A stretch of DNA of 64,000 nt, taken from NCBI GenBank assembly GCA_013407085.1, contig JACCGJ010019883.1, positions 1 to 64,000 on the forward strand, written 5' to 3'. The stretch's first letter is position 1. Each line of letters starts with the position of its first letter. Positions 9,628-19,438 of this stretch are shown here, piece after piece. The DNA comes from Atriophallophorus winterbourni (taxonomy: Eukaryota; Platyhelminthes; Trematoda; Plagiorchiida; Microphallidae). Under the pieces are notes generated by a model, which was not told the DNA's origin, made no database searches, and saw only the letters and a program-made list of their open reading frames with translations. A program made the translations under genes and the position numbers.

Positions 9628-10525
9628 AGTCACTTAATCCCCCGACATTTAATCACCAAGTCACTTCATCCCCAGTCAATTAATCTTCAGTCACTTAATC
9701 CCCAGGGAAGGTATTTAAGATAAGAAGTTATGTAAATGTGTTCAATGACTCTTGATTATGGTACAAGTAGCAAAGGTCGATGGATATTAATTTACATGCA
9801 ATAAGTTGCTTAGCGTGTTGCGAGATATGGCGCCGAATGCAGCACCAGATGACTTTGAAAGTGCAGCTCTATGAATGCATTTCGCTCAAACTTCCCATCC
9901 ACAAGAGTGACTGGATGTCATTTTCATCTATGCCAAGCCATGCAACGAAAAATATGTGAACTAGGGATGAAAGCAGATTATGAGGCAGACGATGATTGTG
10001 CCGTTGAATGATGTAGTCGACACATTTGAGATTTTAGCCGAATCTATGCCTCAAAGTGAGAGGATGAATGAACTGTTATCTTATTTTGAACATACATTTG
10101 TTCAAGGTCGATGAACTAGAGGTAGAAGAGAAAACATTGCACCAGCTATATTTCCACCTGAAGATGCAAATAGTGGTGTGGCCTGAACGAATAATGCTGC
10201 AGAAGGCTGGCATCATACATTACAGTCACTCTTTTCTTGCCAACATCCCACCACGTGGACATTTCTTAACGATTGGATTGCCGACAGCATACGGCCTCAG
10301 TTCTTCAAGCAAGTGCTTGGGTTCATATCAAACAGAAAAAGAAGTATGTGGAGATAGGCCCCAGGACATCTCGAGCAATTCAGCGATACTCCACTACGGA
10401 AAGATTGACGTTCGTAAAATCAATTGCATATCTCTCATGCTAAATAAATTCATTTGAACAGTATTCTGCATTTTTCAGAAGTTATCAAACTGGGGATTAA
10501 ATGACTGACGATTAAGTGTCAACAA
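9628..10525 (+). mobile_element. Mutator-like (MULE) DNA transposon remnant with repeat-built inverted termini
   Basis: The left end (9628-9712) is a run of related units of about 15 bp, such as 'agtcacttaatcccc' and 'gtcacttcatccccag'. The right end (10486-10525) carries the complement ('tggggattaaatgactgacg'). Long terminal inverted repeats are usual for MULEs. The interior encodes the C-terminal part of a MULE-type transposase at 10157-10345. A second, deleted copy lies in the opposite orientation at 13058-13605. The element is dead: its transposase is interrupted and most of it is missing. Confidence 0.65.
10157..10345 (+). pseudogene. MULE-type transposase C-terminal remnant
   Basis: In the frame starting CCA at 10157 the translation runs PPEDANSGVA, stop, TNNAAEGWHHTLQSLFS, then CQHPTTWTFLNDWIADSIRP and QFFKQVLGFISNRKR, ending in TAG. 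The block (R)TNN-x-x-EGWH followed ~15 residues later by HP-T-W-F is the conserved tail of animal MULE/FLYWCH-associated transposases. The stop (TGA) stands exactly where the family has Arg, explained by one CGA to TGA change. The second copy (13410-13180, minus) shares LQSLFSCQHPTMWAFLN. Confidence 0.65.
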
Positions 10526-10735
10526 ACCCAGAAAATCACCCTCCGGAAAAACACAAGAGCAGCAACCGCCGAAACGATCGATGACGACAATCGCGAACCA
10601 ATAAAAATTCGGGAGGATTGTGCGTGAGAACGGTTCGAGTGACAAACGTTATCTGCAATCGAAGGATATGCAATTCGCCTAGATGGGCCTAACATGCCCT
10701 GTGTGGTGAGGGCTGGGAGCGAACCACTCACTTAG
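10526..10735 (+). repeat. Direct duplication, copy 1 (with MULE terminus at 10486)
   Basis: From the MULE end through 'aaccagaaaatcaccctccg', 'gaaacgatcgatga', 'ggttcgagtgacaaacg' to 'gggagcgaacca' this segment is repeated in the same order at 11305-11525. The duplicated block therefore includes the 'tggggattaa' terminus plus ~190 bp beyond it; those 190 bp may be part of a longer element end. Confidence 0.7.
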
Positions 10736-11235
10736 TCCTCTCCGCGCCGGGTGGCACATGAGGCGAAGACAACCCCACGCCAGTGGTTCCGGTCTGGCGC
10801 TGCTTCCGTTGCCGTCTGCACCGTGAAACCTTGTGCATGTAGTTCGCGTTCCAAAGTTCTGCACCAAGTTTCCTTGGGCCGTCCCCTTTTTCGTTTACCT
10901 TGCGGAAACCAGCGAATGGCTACCTTCGTATGTGAACTGGGATCCATCCTGCAGACATGACCGAACCATCTCCACCGTCGTCTTTTGACTACGGTAGATA
11001 CCACCTCCAGACCAGTTTTTCGCACGAGCTCTTCATTCGAAATGGTGTGTGGCCAAAATCCGTAGAATCCTTCTCAAGCATTTAGTTTGAAACACGTTCT
11101 TTCTGCGCTCAATGGCAGCGGTCGTCTTCCAGCATTCCGATGCATACAGCAACACACTCAGAACGTTGCTCTTGAAGAGTCTGATCTTCGTGTTAATGCT
11201 GAGAGCGGACGTGACAGTATCCGAGCCCACGTGCA
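10735..11235 (-). pseudogene. RTE-type LINE fragment (family RTE-E), post-RT region
   Basis: The minus frame 11230-11033 has IRLFKSNVLSVLLYASECWK and KCLRRILRILATHH. The next frame, 11025-10732, has RRWRWFGHVCRMDP, PQGKRKRGRPKETWCRTLER and ending blocks NHWRGVVFASCATRR. The order 'lLYGsEcW ... L-R-I ... W-GHv-RM ... GRPK-TW' is the standard tail of RTE-type ORFs. A shift near 11030 separates the two frames. It sits between the two copies of the direct duplication. Confidence 0.75.
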
Positions 11236-11295
11236 GTCTCTGACTGTGCGGTACTTTGCCTGGATCAGGCTTATGATTTCATACATACATACAAC

Positions 11296-11525
11296 AACAA
11301 CTATCAAACTGGGGATTAAGTGACTGACGATTAAGTGTCAGTAAACCAGAAAATCACCCTCCGGAACACAAGATTAGGAAACACCGAAACGATCGATGAT
11401 GACAATCGCGAACCAATAACAATTCGGGAGGATTGTGTGTGAGAACGGTTCGAGTGACAAACGGTATCCGCCATCGAGGGATATGCAATTCGCCGTGTGG
11501 TGAAGGCTGGGAGCGAACCAGCTGG
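11296..11525 (+). repeat. Direct duplication, copy 2
   Basis: Same content as 10486-10735: MULE-type terminus 'actggggattaagtgactga' followed by the ~190-bp block. It is preceded by 'catacatacatacaacaaca', the simple-repeat tail associated with R2. Confidence 0.7.
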
Positions 11526-11609
11526 CACGAAATCGATTGACCAATCAGATCGACCATGTACAGAGACATGTTAAGGATAGAGTTGTGGTAAGATGATTTG
11601 TCTTGGTAT

Positions 11610-11700
11610 GGTATGGTATGAAAGCACAAGCCTGATCCAGGCAAAGTGCCGCAAAGTCAGAGACTGCACGTGGGCTAAGATACTGTCAGGCCTAGAAGAT
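11610..11700 (+). repeat. R2 fragment
   Basis: It begins with 'tatggtatggtatgaaagca' and continues 'caagcctgatccaggcaaag', 'cagagactgcacgtgggcta', the head of the R2 family with its CATAC/TATGG simple repeat. Confidence 0.65.
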
Positions 11701-11839
11701 AGACGTGCGTTTTGTTCTCTGAAATAAACGAGTTTGACCAATTCCCCTTCTCCTGTGTCGTGGATGAATGTAAATACGATTGGAAAGACTGAAATCTCGG
11801 ACTAATTGGGACGGTAGAGTCACGTGAACGTACTACTTA

Positions 11840-12345
11840 CTTTACTTTGTGCGACAATCTCCTCCTGGAGGATGAGTCGGTTTCAATGAAGATTCTTGGG
11901 AATTTGGGTACAAAGCGGCGTCCCCAGCACCACTCGGCGTTTGTTCGAGTCAACCTCTCTAGCCTTTGCACAACCAAATGCGACCTGCAAGGCAGCAGGG
12001 AGTTCTCAGAAAGAGATGGCGTGTCTACCAGACTCTGCTCCAGATTTTTCCTCAGGGTTATCTCCCGAAGCCTTTCCCGCGATCAGGTATCCCACAAGGC
12101 AGCGGAGGTTTAAAATCAGGGTATTCCTTGCCTAAGATGGATTTACCTCCCAGGCTAACTAGCTCCATCTTTCCGAAGCAAACTGTTTTTCAGGCGCCAG
12201 TCACTCGCACTCGCCCCTTCTCCTGTTGGTAGAGGTAGTTCCGCCAGGCTCGGGGAGCCACTCGTGCAGGCCAAAGGCTGGACCTGTTTGTCAAAGGTTA
12301 TTTGAGACGCGTGCCATATGAGAGCATTTTATTAACAGTGGGAGC
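11840..12345 (-). repeat. R1 dispersed repeat, inverted copy
   Basis: This is the reverse complement of the R1 copies at 14463 and 18405, with the same boundaries ('ctcctcctggaggatgagtc' at one end, 'ttggttgacg' at the other). Confidence 0.75.
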
Positions 12346-13057
12346 ATATCCCCTCTGCCACCCCCGGCTATGACAACCTTTGGTTGACGTAGATAATGCT
12401 GTGTCGAGTGTCCTGTGCAAATAACGTAATGATGAATGTCAGAAGGGAAAATGCGGTTTGGCCCCCGATTGACCTCCTACAATAAGAACCGCCTCGAACA
12501 GGCGATCTAGGTCTGCAAATATTCTCAGTTCTGTGACGATCGAGGTTTCGAACAGAGATGTTTCAACAACAACAAAAATATTGATTGCCATGCATAGCTG
12601 GATAAAAAGAGAAATGAAATTGACAATAAGCTGAAAACAGTGTCAAATCATCTGCGAACAAAGTCAAGCAAACACGAAAGTAATGCAAATCTGGCTGGCG
12701 GGGGGAGCGATGGCGTTGTTGAAGAAAGAAACTCTGAAAATGAGAAGACAGGTGGCAAAGTTTGATCAACGAGCGGGGGGGGAAGTAATTCCCCATCAAG
12801 CGGTTAAAATTGATCCATGTATTGTGGTGCTCATATCCTCCACCCGCACTTACAACATTACACAGACCCCGCCAAATCGTTTCTGAAAAACTTCACGTGC
12901 GCACTCGTGACGTTAGGATGATGACATCGCAATGCACGTCACCATGGCAACGAAGCTGAGGTAACGTCCTCGAGGCTGGGTGGAGGTAAACATACCGCAT
13001 ACACACGAAGGCAAATACCCTCCACTTACCACTAGTGTATGGTGTGGTTGATAAGAT
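12346..13057. other. Mostly unassigned; hammerhead-unit fragment at about 12815-12870
   Basis: 'tgtattgtggtgctcatatc' at 12817 is the boundary sequence of the hammerhead repeat units (compare 46346), but the ribozyme itself is lost. Nothing else is recognised; the purine-rich 12700-12790 has no supported coding frame. Confidence 0.4.
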
Positions 13058-13605
13058 GGTTTACTGACATTTAATCCCTAGACACTTGATCACCAGAAAT
13101 TTGATCCCCATACATTTAACCCCCAAGTCAATTCATCCCGTCACTTAATCGTCAGTCAGTCAGTTTGATAACTTCTGAAGAATGCGCATACTTCTTCTTT
13201 TGTTTGATATCAACCCCAGCACTTGCTTGAAGAACTTAGAGACCGTATGCTATCGGCAATCCTTTCGCAAACCGTTAAGAAATGCCCACATGGTGGGATG
13301 TTGGCAAGAAAAGAGTGACTGTAATGCATCATTCAACGTCACAATCATGAGGCGTAAATCATCGTCTGTCTCATTATCAGCTTTCATCCTCAGTTCACTT
13401 ATTTTTCATTGAATGGTGTAACATCTCGAGCAATTCAGTGATACTCAGCGATACGGAAAGACTGACTTTCTTAAAACCAGAAGTTATCAAACTGGGGATT
13501 AAGTGACTGCGGATGAACTTGGGGGTTAAATGTCTGGTGGTTAAGCGTCTAGGGATTAAGCGTCGCCGTTTAAGTGTCTGACGATTCAGTGACCGGACGC
13601 CGATA
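13058..13605 (-). mobile_element. Second MULE remnant, opposite orientation, internally deleted
   Basis: The ends are inverted relative to each other: 13058-13165 reads 'gacatttaatccctagacac', 'taatcgtcagtcagtcagtt', and 13485-13600 reads 'aactggggattaagtgactg', 'tgtctggtggttaagcgtct'. The interior (13180-13410) is the reverse complement of the transposase tail at 10190-10345, with the TNN-EGWH block deleted. The right flank continues into an RTE-A tail, and this composite is duplicated at 35045-35182 plus 40144-40345. Confidence 0.65.
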
Positions 13606-13840
13606 AGATATAGCGCTCATTGCGCCTAGGAGAGTGAGATTCTTCCGTCCGAATCGGACTGTTTAGTTATTCGAAAGGCAGTGGAACATGAAGCGCTTAT
13701 GATGTAAATCCATGGTCGACATTGACCGATGGAGGACAACAGCGACAGCGACAACAGCGTTTAGACGGCAGACCATGGACGACTCCTGGTTGATTTCACG
13801 GTCTCAGGAAACTCGAATCGTAATCCTCGATGGTAGTTCT
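13606..13840 (+). repeat. RTE-A 3' end joined to MULE end; empty-site copy for the gypsy insertion
   Basis: 'gcgcctaggagagtgagatt' at 13623 is uninterrupted here. The related copy at 35171/40144 is split by the LTR element between GAGAG and TGAGATT. The segment then runs through 'ccgaatcggactgtttagtt' and 'tccatggtcgacattgaccg', the RTE-A 3' end, and on to 'cgtaatcctcgatggtag'. Confidence 0.8.
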
Positions 13841-13989
13841 GACGTACGACAAACATGTCGTCAGAGTAGGGCAGCTGACAAGCATTTGCTGCTGGAAAGC
13901 AAATTCGACCATACCGATACCAGTCCTAAGCATACATCTCAAATAGCTTACTACCGAACGCACGCAGATTGCAGCCACCACGGGGAATG

Positions 13990-14462
13990 AGTAGAATCGG
14001 GTGGGAGGGCGTTAGACCTAAACTGATTGCTTACTTAACCATGTTTTTTTACCGTAAGTTATCTGTAATTTTCAAACACTTATACAAGTCTGTGATTCTG
14101 AAGGTCATTCGCAGAAGGCCACGAGAAAACTGCGTTGCGTTGTAGTAGTGTTACTCTCAGAGATAACAATCGTTCACTGCACCGGGATCCAGGCAAATAT
14201 CGATCTTTATCAAATACGCAGTCTAAACACTTTCCAAAAGGTTTCGCTATCCTTATTTGCCACAGGAATGGGTTGGGTTTCGAACTTTTCTGGTTCTCAA
14301 CAGCTGGGCTACGGGACATGTTCACTCTACTGTGACAGCGCCACCTACGTTGAGTTGGGAAACGGTTTAGGAGGGTTGAAATCATGAATTCAATCTTTGG
14401 ACAAGCCGTACTTTGTTACGGTTGAAAAAGAGATACAAGTGCTCTGGAAAATAGACCTGCGC
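13990..14462. other. No gene recognised
   Basis: Frames on both strands at about 14080-14385 have no domain similarity I can name and no convincing splice sites. Confidence 0.35.
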
Positions 14463-15015
14463 TTTAGGCACCATGTGGCTGGTCATCTTCAGGTAACAAG
14501 TGGTTCCAAAGGTTGTCATAGCCGGGGGTGGCAGCAAGGATAAGCTCCCATATGGCGCGCGTCTCAAATAACCTCTGACAACCAAGTCCAGCTTCTGGCC
14601 TGCACAAGTGGCTAACCGAGCCCGGCGGAACTGCTTCTGCCAACAGCAGAAGAGGCGAGGGCGAGTAACTGGCACCTGAAAACCAGTTTGCTTCAGGCAG
14701 ATGCAGCTCGTTAGCCTGGGAGGGCATTTCATCTAAGGGAAGGAAAACCCTGATTTTCAACCTCCGCTGCCTTGCGGGATATCCTATCGCGGGAAAGGCT
14801 TCGGGAGAAAACCCTGGAACAGAGTCTGGTAGACGGTTAGTTGGTGCACACAACTCTTTCTTGCAACTCCCTGTTACCTTGCAGGTTGCACTTGGTTGTG
14901 CAAAGGCTAGAGAAGCTGACTCGAACAAATGCCGAGTGGTGCTGGGGACGCCGCTTTGTACTCAAATTCCCAAGACCCTCCAGAGGAGATAGTCACACAC
15001 AAGTAACAAGTGGTG
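14463..15015 (+). repeat. R1 dispersed repeat, most complete copy
   Basis: This copy runs from 'accatgtggctggtcatctt' to 'agtcacacacaagtaac' and serves as the reference for the family. No frame is conserved with the other copies. Confidence 0.8.
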
Positions 15016-15024
15016 TATGTATGT

Positions 15025-15230
15025 ACGAAATTACAAGCCTGATCCAGACACAAAGTGCTGCACAGTCATAGACCGCACGCGGGTTGTCTAGGACTAGAAA
15101 GATACGAGAGCAACTGGTAGTGAGACTCCAGCGTATTTCCATGCACAGCTAAATACCAGTGGCAAACCAATGTAGCACGTTAGTTGTAGGTTGCTTGATC
15201 GACCGACTAACGCTTATCGCTGTGAACACT
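15025..15230 (+). repeat. R2 dispersed repeat
   Basis: 'caagcctgatccagacacaa', 'cagtcatagaccgcacgcgg' and 'tttccatgcacagctaaata' follow the R2 order seen at 18050 and 20065, with more substitutions. Confidence 0.6.
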
Positions 15231-15838
15231 GCCCGGTGAGATTTCTACTTCCGAATGATGAGACGGCAGGAAGCTAAAGATGGCCATGAGCTTGCCATGG
15301 TCAATATCGAGCGGAGGGAAAGAACCACAGATAAGGGATAAAACACTTTCCTATGTATGCACCCAATCGTACTGCGTACCAATCGCCTATCTCCAAGATT
15401 GTTCGACACCCCGAGTTCAACCGGGCGAAGCTCGTGGTTTCTTTACGTAATCGCACCTATCGAGAGCTTCCTACATTGTATCGCCACGGTTCAAAAATCC
15501 ATGCATAGCGGTGGGCTGAATAACGATGCATCACCCCGGAATTCTCTTGCGAAAACCAAGGATCAATCTTCCTGACGGCAATTCTTCAAATAAGCGAGCA
15601 ACGTTGAAGTGACGGGCGGCAGACAAACGACATCATTCGAGGGCTGTTATCGGTCAAGATCACAAAAGGGAATTCCCAAACAATCCGAGACGATGGCTGG
15701 GGGGGGGAACGACAATACAACAACACAACAACAAGCATTGCCACATAACATGAACACGTGAATCAAGGAACGAAAAGAAAAACGCACACGACTTACTCGA
15801 TGCAGACTAAGCAATCCAAAATCGATACCAGCGAGCAA
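15231..15838. other. Probable 3' flank/UTR of the Pro/Gly-rich gene; otherwise unassigned
   Basis: Directly downstream (minus strand) of the stop at 15841-15839. No clear AATAAA on the minus strand near the stop was identified. Frames at 15357-15575 are unsupported. Confidence 0.35.
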
Positions 15839-15984
15839 TCAATCTGACCAGCTGAGACTCGACAGCGAACTCCAACTGCCCCAGCGTCCAAAACCACCGA
15901 ATCCACCCATGTGGCCCAAACCACCACCCCAACCACCAAACAATCGACTGCCAAGGTAGCCAGCGGCCAATCCACCCGCGAGAC
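15839..15984 (-). CDS. Host gene, terminal exon: Gly-rich C-terminus of Pro/Tyr/Gly-rich protein
   Basis: The acceptor CTTTCCCCAG precedes the exon at 15984. The exon begins with two bases completing a Gly codon, so it fits in phase with the donor at 19040, and gives LAGGLAAGYLGSRLFGGWGG, then GLGHMGGFGGFGRWGSW and SSLSSLSWSD before TGA at 15841-15839. The glycine-rich stretch with small and aromatic residues (GGLAAGYLG) resembles low-complexity or membrane-associating tails. I do not recognise an orthologue. The exon length (146 bp) is consistent with 2 + 48 codons. Expression evidence would be needed to name a function. Confidence 0.75.
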
Positions 15985-16064
15985 CTGGGGAAAGGGTGGG
16001 AAATGCACGTTATGGTTGATGTGTTAGGGAGACATGAGTGGAACATGTTATGCACAGCTCAACC

Positions 16065-16290
16065 GAGCTTAGTTTGTGATCCTTCATTCCCTTGGGTAAG
16101 AGCGAATCCCGTGATGGCACATACAACACCAAATGAACCCGAGTTAACGTAAACGGGGTGCGATCTAAAATGTTCAAAACCACCAGCGGGTCCCACAAGG
16201 ATCCGTGCTAGGCCCGCTCCTCTTTCTAATATACATAAACGATTTAACCCCCTTATAACATCCAAAAATGGTCATGTTTGCGGATGATAT
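16065..16290 (+). pseudogene. CR1/Jockey reverse transcriptase fragment (motif B-C region)
   Basis: The plus strand encodes TRVNVNGVRSKMFKTTSG, then in a shifted frame VPQGSVLGPLLFLIYINDL, then after another shift MVMFADDIS. These are RT motifs B and C of a CR1/Jockey LINE. The fragment stops at a TA microsatellite (about 16288-16325). It lies in the last intron of the Pro/Gly-rich gene. Confidence 0.75.
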
Positions 16291-16325
16291 ATCTATCTTA
16301 TATATATATATAGAGTATATATATC
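16288..16325. repeat. TA-rich microsatellite
   Basis: Alternating TA/GATA tract ('tatatatatatatagagtat'). Confidence 0.8.
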
Positions 16326-16344
16326 TTCATTCGATTGTCATTGT

Positions 16345-16514
16345 CATTGCCAGCAGCAGTAGCCTTGCGAATGCTTAACAGCCATAGGACCGTGTCCTAC
16401 CTGTCCGTAGCGTTTCGAATCACGAAACACATTGCCAGCAGCAGTAGCCTTGCGAATGCTTAACAGCCATAGGACCGTGTCCTACCTGTCCGTAGCGTTT
16501 CGAATCACGAAACA
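16345..16514. repeat. Exact 85-bp tandem duplication
   Basis: The unit beginning 'cattgccagcagcagtagcc' at 16345 and ending 'gaatcacgaaaca' is repeated immediately at 16430 with no difference I can find, so the duplication is recent or an assembly artefact. Confidence 0.85.
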
Positions 16515-16539
16515 CTCTGATTCGGGAGTGATAATCATC

Positions 16540-17720
16540 CTCCCATAGCGCTCACAGGGATAGGCAGTTGCACGCCGGCGGGGTGATCTTCACTCAACAC
16601 CCGAGAGTAGTAGCTGCTCATGCCCAAATTGCAGATTACTCTTGGCATAGTGCCTTCAAGAACTTGTTCTTCCCAACTATTTGGGTCAATGTTAGGAGCT
16701 TTCATATCTCTTTTACCAATGGTCGACTTCCTGATTACAACTCACGATAGAGTAAATCTTTCGGAATACGATCATTTTCCATTCTGTACACAGCTTCTTC
16801 AGTGCTGGCGGAAGGGGGGTGTCCCACAAGCGATGCGAGACACAAAGATCATCACGCTATTCAAGAATAAGGGTGATAGAGGCGACTGAAACAGTTACAG
16901 AGGAATCTCCTTTCTGAATGTTGTAGGCAAATTGTTTGCTAAAGTCTTACAGTTCCGGCTACAAGTTTTAGCTGATACAATTTTCTCCTAATCTCAATGT
17001 GGCTTCCGCAGGGGAAGATCTACCGTTGACATGATCTTCTCCCTGAGACAACTTCAAGAAAAGTGTCGGGAACAGCGTATGCCATTATACGCAGTTTTAT
17101 TGACTTAACGAAGGCATTCGACTACATCAGCAGGGAAGGTCTTTTCAAAATGCTTGATCTGATAGGCTGCCCCCAAGGCTGCTCAAACTCGTTATTTCGT
17201 TCCACTCTTGAACATATCATGGATGGACATACTGACTAATGTTGAAGTGCTTTCAAAATCTGGTCTACAGAGCAAGTTCAGCCTACTACGACAACCCCAG
17301 TGGTTTGGTCATGTCTATAGAATGGTCGTATTCCGAAAGATCTACTCTATGGTGCGTTGCAATTAGGAAGTCGACCATTGGGCAGACCGCACCTGCGGTA
17401 CAAAGACGTTCGCAAAAGAGATATGAAAGCTCTTGGCATTGGGCCCGCGAGTTGGGAAGAAGTTGCTCTTTACCGCTCCCATTGGAGGCATTGTGTAAAG
17501 CGTCGTCTGCAAGCTGGAGACGATCAGATACAGCTCTTGGCTGCTGAACGCAGATCACGCCGACGGCGTGCAACTGACGCCCATAGACCGAGTTCTGACC
17601 ATCGTTGCAAGCGCTGCGGGAGTGATAGTTCCTCCCGAATCGGACTGTTTAGCCATTCCAAAAGCTGTAGAACATGAACATTATGTGATTGTGATGTACA
17701 TCCATGGCCGACATCGACCG
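16540..17720 (+). pseudogene. RTE-A LINE, decayed RT to C-terminal zinc-finger-like end
   Basis: From about 16800 the frames give VPQAMRDTKIITLFKNKGDR, SYRGISFLNVVGKLFAKVL, CGFRRGRSTVDMIFSLRQLQ and then AVLLT with shifts. At 17239-17350 come the post-RT blocks, and 17357-17677 is open: GSRPLGRPHLRYKDVRKRDM, ALYRSHWRHCVKRRLQAG and a terminal HRCKRCGSDSSSRIGLFSHS followed by KSC. The C-x2-C ... H-x3-C ending is a small zinc-binding-like motif at the end of the ORF. The YADD region is deleted between 17160 and 17220. It is a dead copy inside an intron of the Pro/Gly-rich gene. Confidence 0.75.
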
Positions 17721-17744
17721 AAGGAGGCCAACAACAACACATGG

Positions 17745-17990
17745 CGCAGGCGGCGTAGTCGTAGTAGGATAAACATGCTCTGCACTTCAGCATTCGTAAC
17801 TATGTCCACCCACGGTATGTTCACAATACGACGGAAGCTCATTAAATGAAAGGCATTCGGCTTACGTTTGTGCCATGCACGGGCAAGATATAATAAAATC
17901 CTGACATTCTCATCGCTACTCATCCTGATACTGTGTGCGAATGAATCTTTCAACCAACATGCCAGATTCCCGATGGATTTAATCGTCATA
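17745..17990 (-). pseudogene. RTE-A fragment, inverted
   Basis: The reverse complement matches the post-RT region of the copy at 3175-3330 (blocks 'ggcgtagtcgtagtaggata', 'cagcattcgtaactatgtcc'). It faces the plus-strand RTE-A copy ending at about 17720. Confidence 0.65.
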
Positions 17991-18049
17991 CATCAAACAA
18001 ACTTTCCACGCTTCTGGCGGAAACCTACAACCGTACAGCTACTGTATGG

Positions 18050-18310
18050 TATGGTATGATATGAAAGCACAAGCTTGATTCAGACAAAGTGCCGCACAGC
18101 CAGAGACTGCACGTGGGCTAAGATACTGTCAGGTTGCCCAGGCCTAGACAGATTTGAGGAAGAAAAAGCAACAGGAAATGGTAGTGAGAGTTCAGCCTGT
18201 TTCAGCATGCAGCTCACTACCTCTGGTCTGGTTAGTACGGTGTTAGCCGCACAGCACGATTGCACATCCATGCATGCTACCGTACAGGAATTTGAAGCCG
18301 AATTGGAGAC
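18050..18310 (+). repeat. R2 dispersed repeat, well-preserved copy
   Basis: It starts at 'tggtatggtatgatatgaaa', then 'cagagactgcacgtgggcta', 'gcccaggcctagacagattt', 'tcagcatgcagctcactacc' and 'gccgcacagcacgattgcac'. The TATGG simple repeat marks one end. Confidence 0.7.
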
Positions 18311-18404
18311 GTAACGCCTCAACCCGATTCCGTTCGGTTGTCAAGTCCATCATCTGCTTGAACCAAATCACTGTCTGATTATAGGCTTGTGCCGTTTATG
18401 GTTG

Positions 18405-18955
18405 CAAAGTTTGTCATAGCCGGGGTGGCAGTGGGGATAAGCTCCCACTGTTTATAAAATGCTCCCATATGGCATGCGTCTCAAATAGCCTCTGACAACC
18501 AAGGCCAGCTTCTGGCCTGCGCGAGTGGCTCCCCGAGCCCGGCGGAACTGCTTCTACCAACCGGAGAAGGGGCGAGTGCGAGTGACTGTAGCCTGAAAGC
18601 CAGTTTGCTTCGGACAGATGGAGCTCCTTGGTCTGGGAGGGCATTTCATCTAAGGGAAGGAAAACCCTGATTTTAAACCTCCGCTGCCTTGCGGGACACC
18701 CGATCGCGGGAAAGACTTCGGGAGAAAACCCTGAGAAAAAATCTGAAACAAAGTCTGGTAGACGGTTAGTTGGTGCACACCACCTCTTTCTGGCAACTCC
18801 CTGCTGCATTGCATGTCGCACTTGGTTGTGCAAAGGCTAGAGAAGCTGACTCGAACAAACGCCAAGTGGTGCTGGGGACGCCGCTTTGTACCCCAATTCC
18901 CAAGAATCTTCATTGAAGCCGACTCATCCTCCAAGAGGAGATAGTAACAAGTTGT
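18405..18955 (+). repeat. R1 dispersed repeat
   Basis: Near full-length copy, collinear with 14463-15015, in the intron between the last two exons of the Pro/Gly-rich gene. Confidence 0.8.
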
Positions 18956-19039
18956 GCCGTTTATACCCTTTCAAATCGATATCACATTTTGAAGGAATTC
19001 CGATGGTAGACAACACACAAAACGAACAACGATACTCAC

Positions 19040-19438
19040 CAACCGCGGCATTTTTCAAACCAGACAATCGTTTTTTCTTGGGTTTGCCATCCACGTAGAC
19101 AATTTGATAAGGCTGCCCATTGGGCCCGGTGAATTGTTGACCAGCGACCGGCGGTTGATAGCCCTGAGGTGGTGGAGCTTGAAGTGGATACGACTGGGGT
19201 CCAGACTGGTTGGGATTGTAATACGGTTGGCTAACTGGTGGAGGTGGATAAGGCTGGGGTCCAGACTGGTTGGGATTGTAATACGGTTGGCTAACTGGTG
19301 GAGGTGGATAGGACTGGGGTCCAGACTGGTTGGGATTGTAATACGGTTGGCTAACTGGTGGCGCAGGTTGCGTGGGATAATGGTTGTGCGCGGGAGGTGG
19401 CATGTGGGGTGGGGGTTGTGTGAAGGATGGACCGGGCA
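19040..19438 (-). CDS. Host gene, internal exon: Pro/Tyr/Gln-rich repeat region
   Basis: The acceptor CTTTTCCTTCAG lies just before 19438 and the donor GTGAGT just after 19040. The exon takes up a codon begun by the upstream exon (A + TG = Met) and hands one base on. It encodes PGPSFTQPPPHMPPP, three tandem copies of a 20-residue unit (core SQPYYNPNQSGPQ), QGYQPPVAGQQFTGP, YQIVYVDGKPKKKRLSGLKN and AAV. The DNA repeat unit is 60 bp and the copies are almost identical, so expansion is recent. The basic KPKKKR stretch precedes the Gly-rich tail. The composition is typical of low-complexity scaffold or coat proteins; no catalytic domain is visible. Confidence 0.8.

Noticed and set aside
10633..10650. 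tRNA gene suggested by 'ggttcgagtgac'
   Set aside because: No acceptor or anticodon arms can be built around it; it is part of a duplicated repeat.
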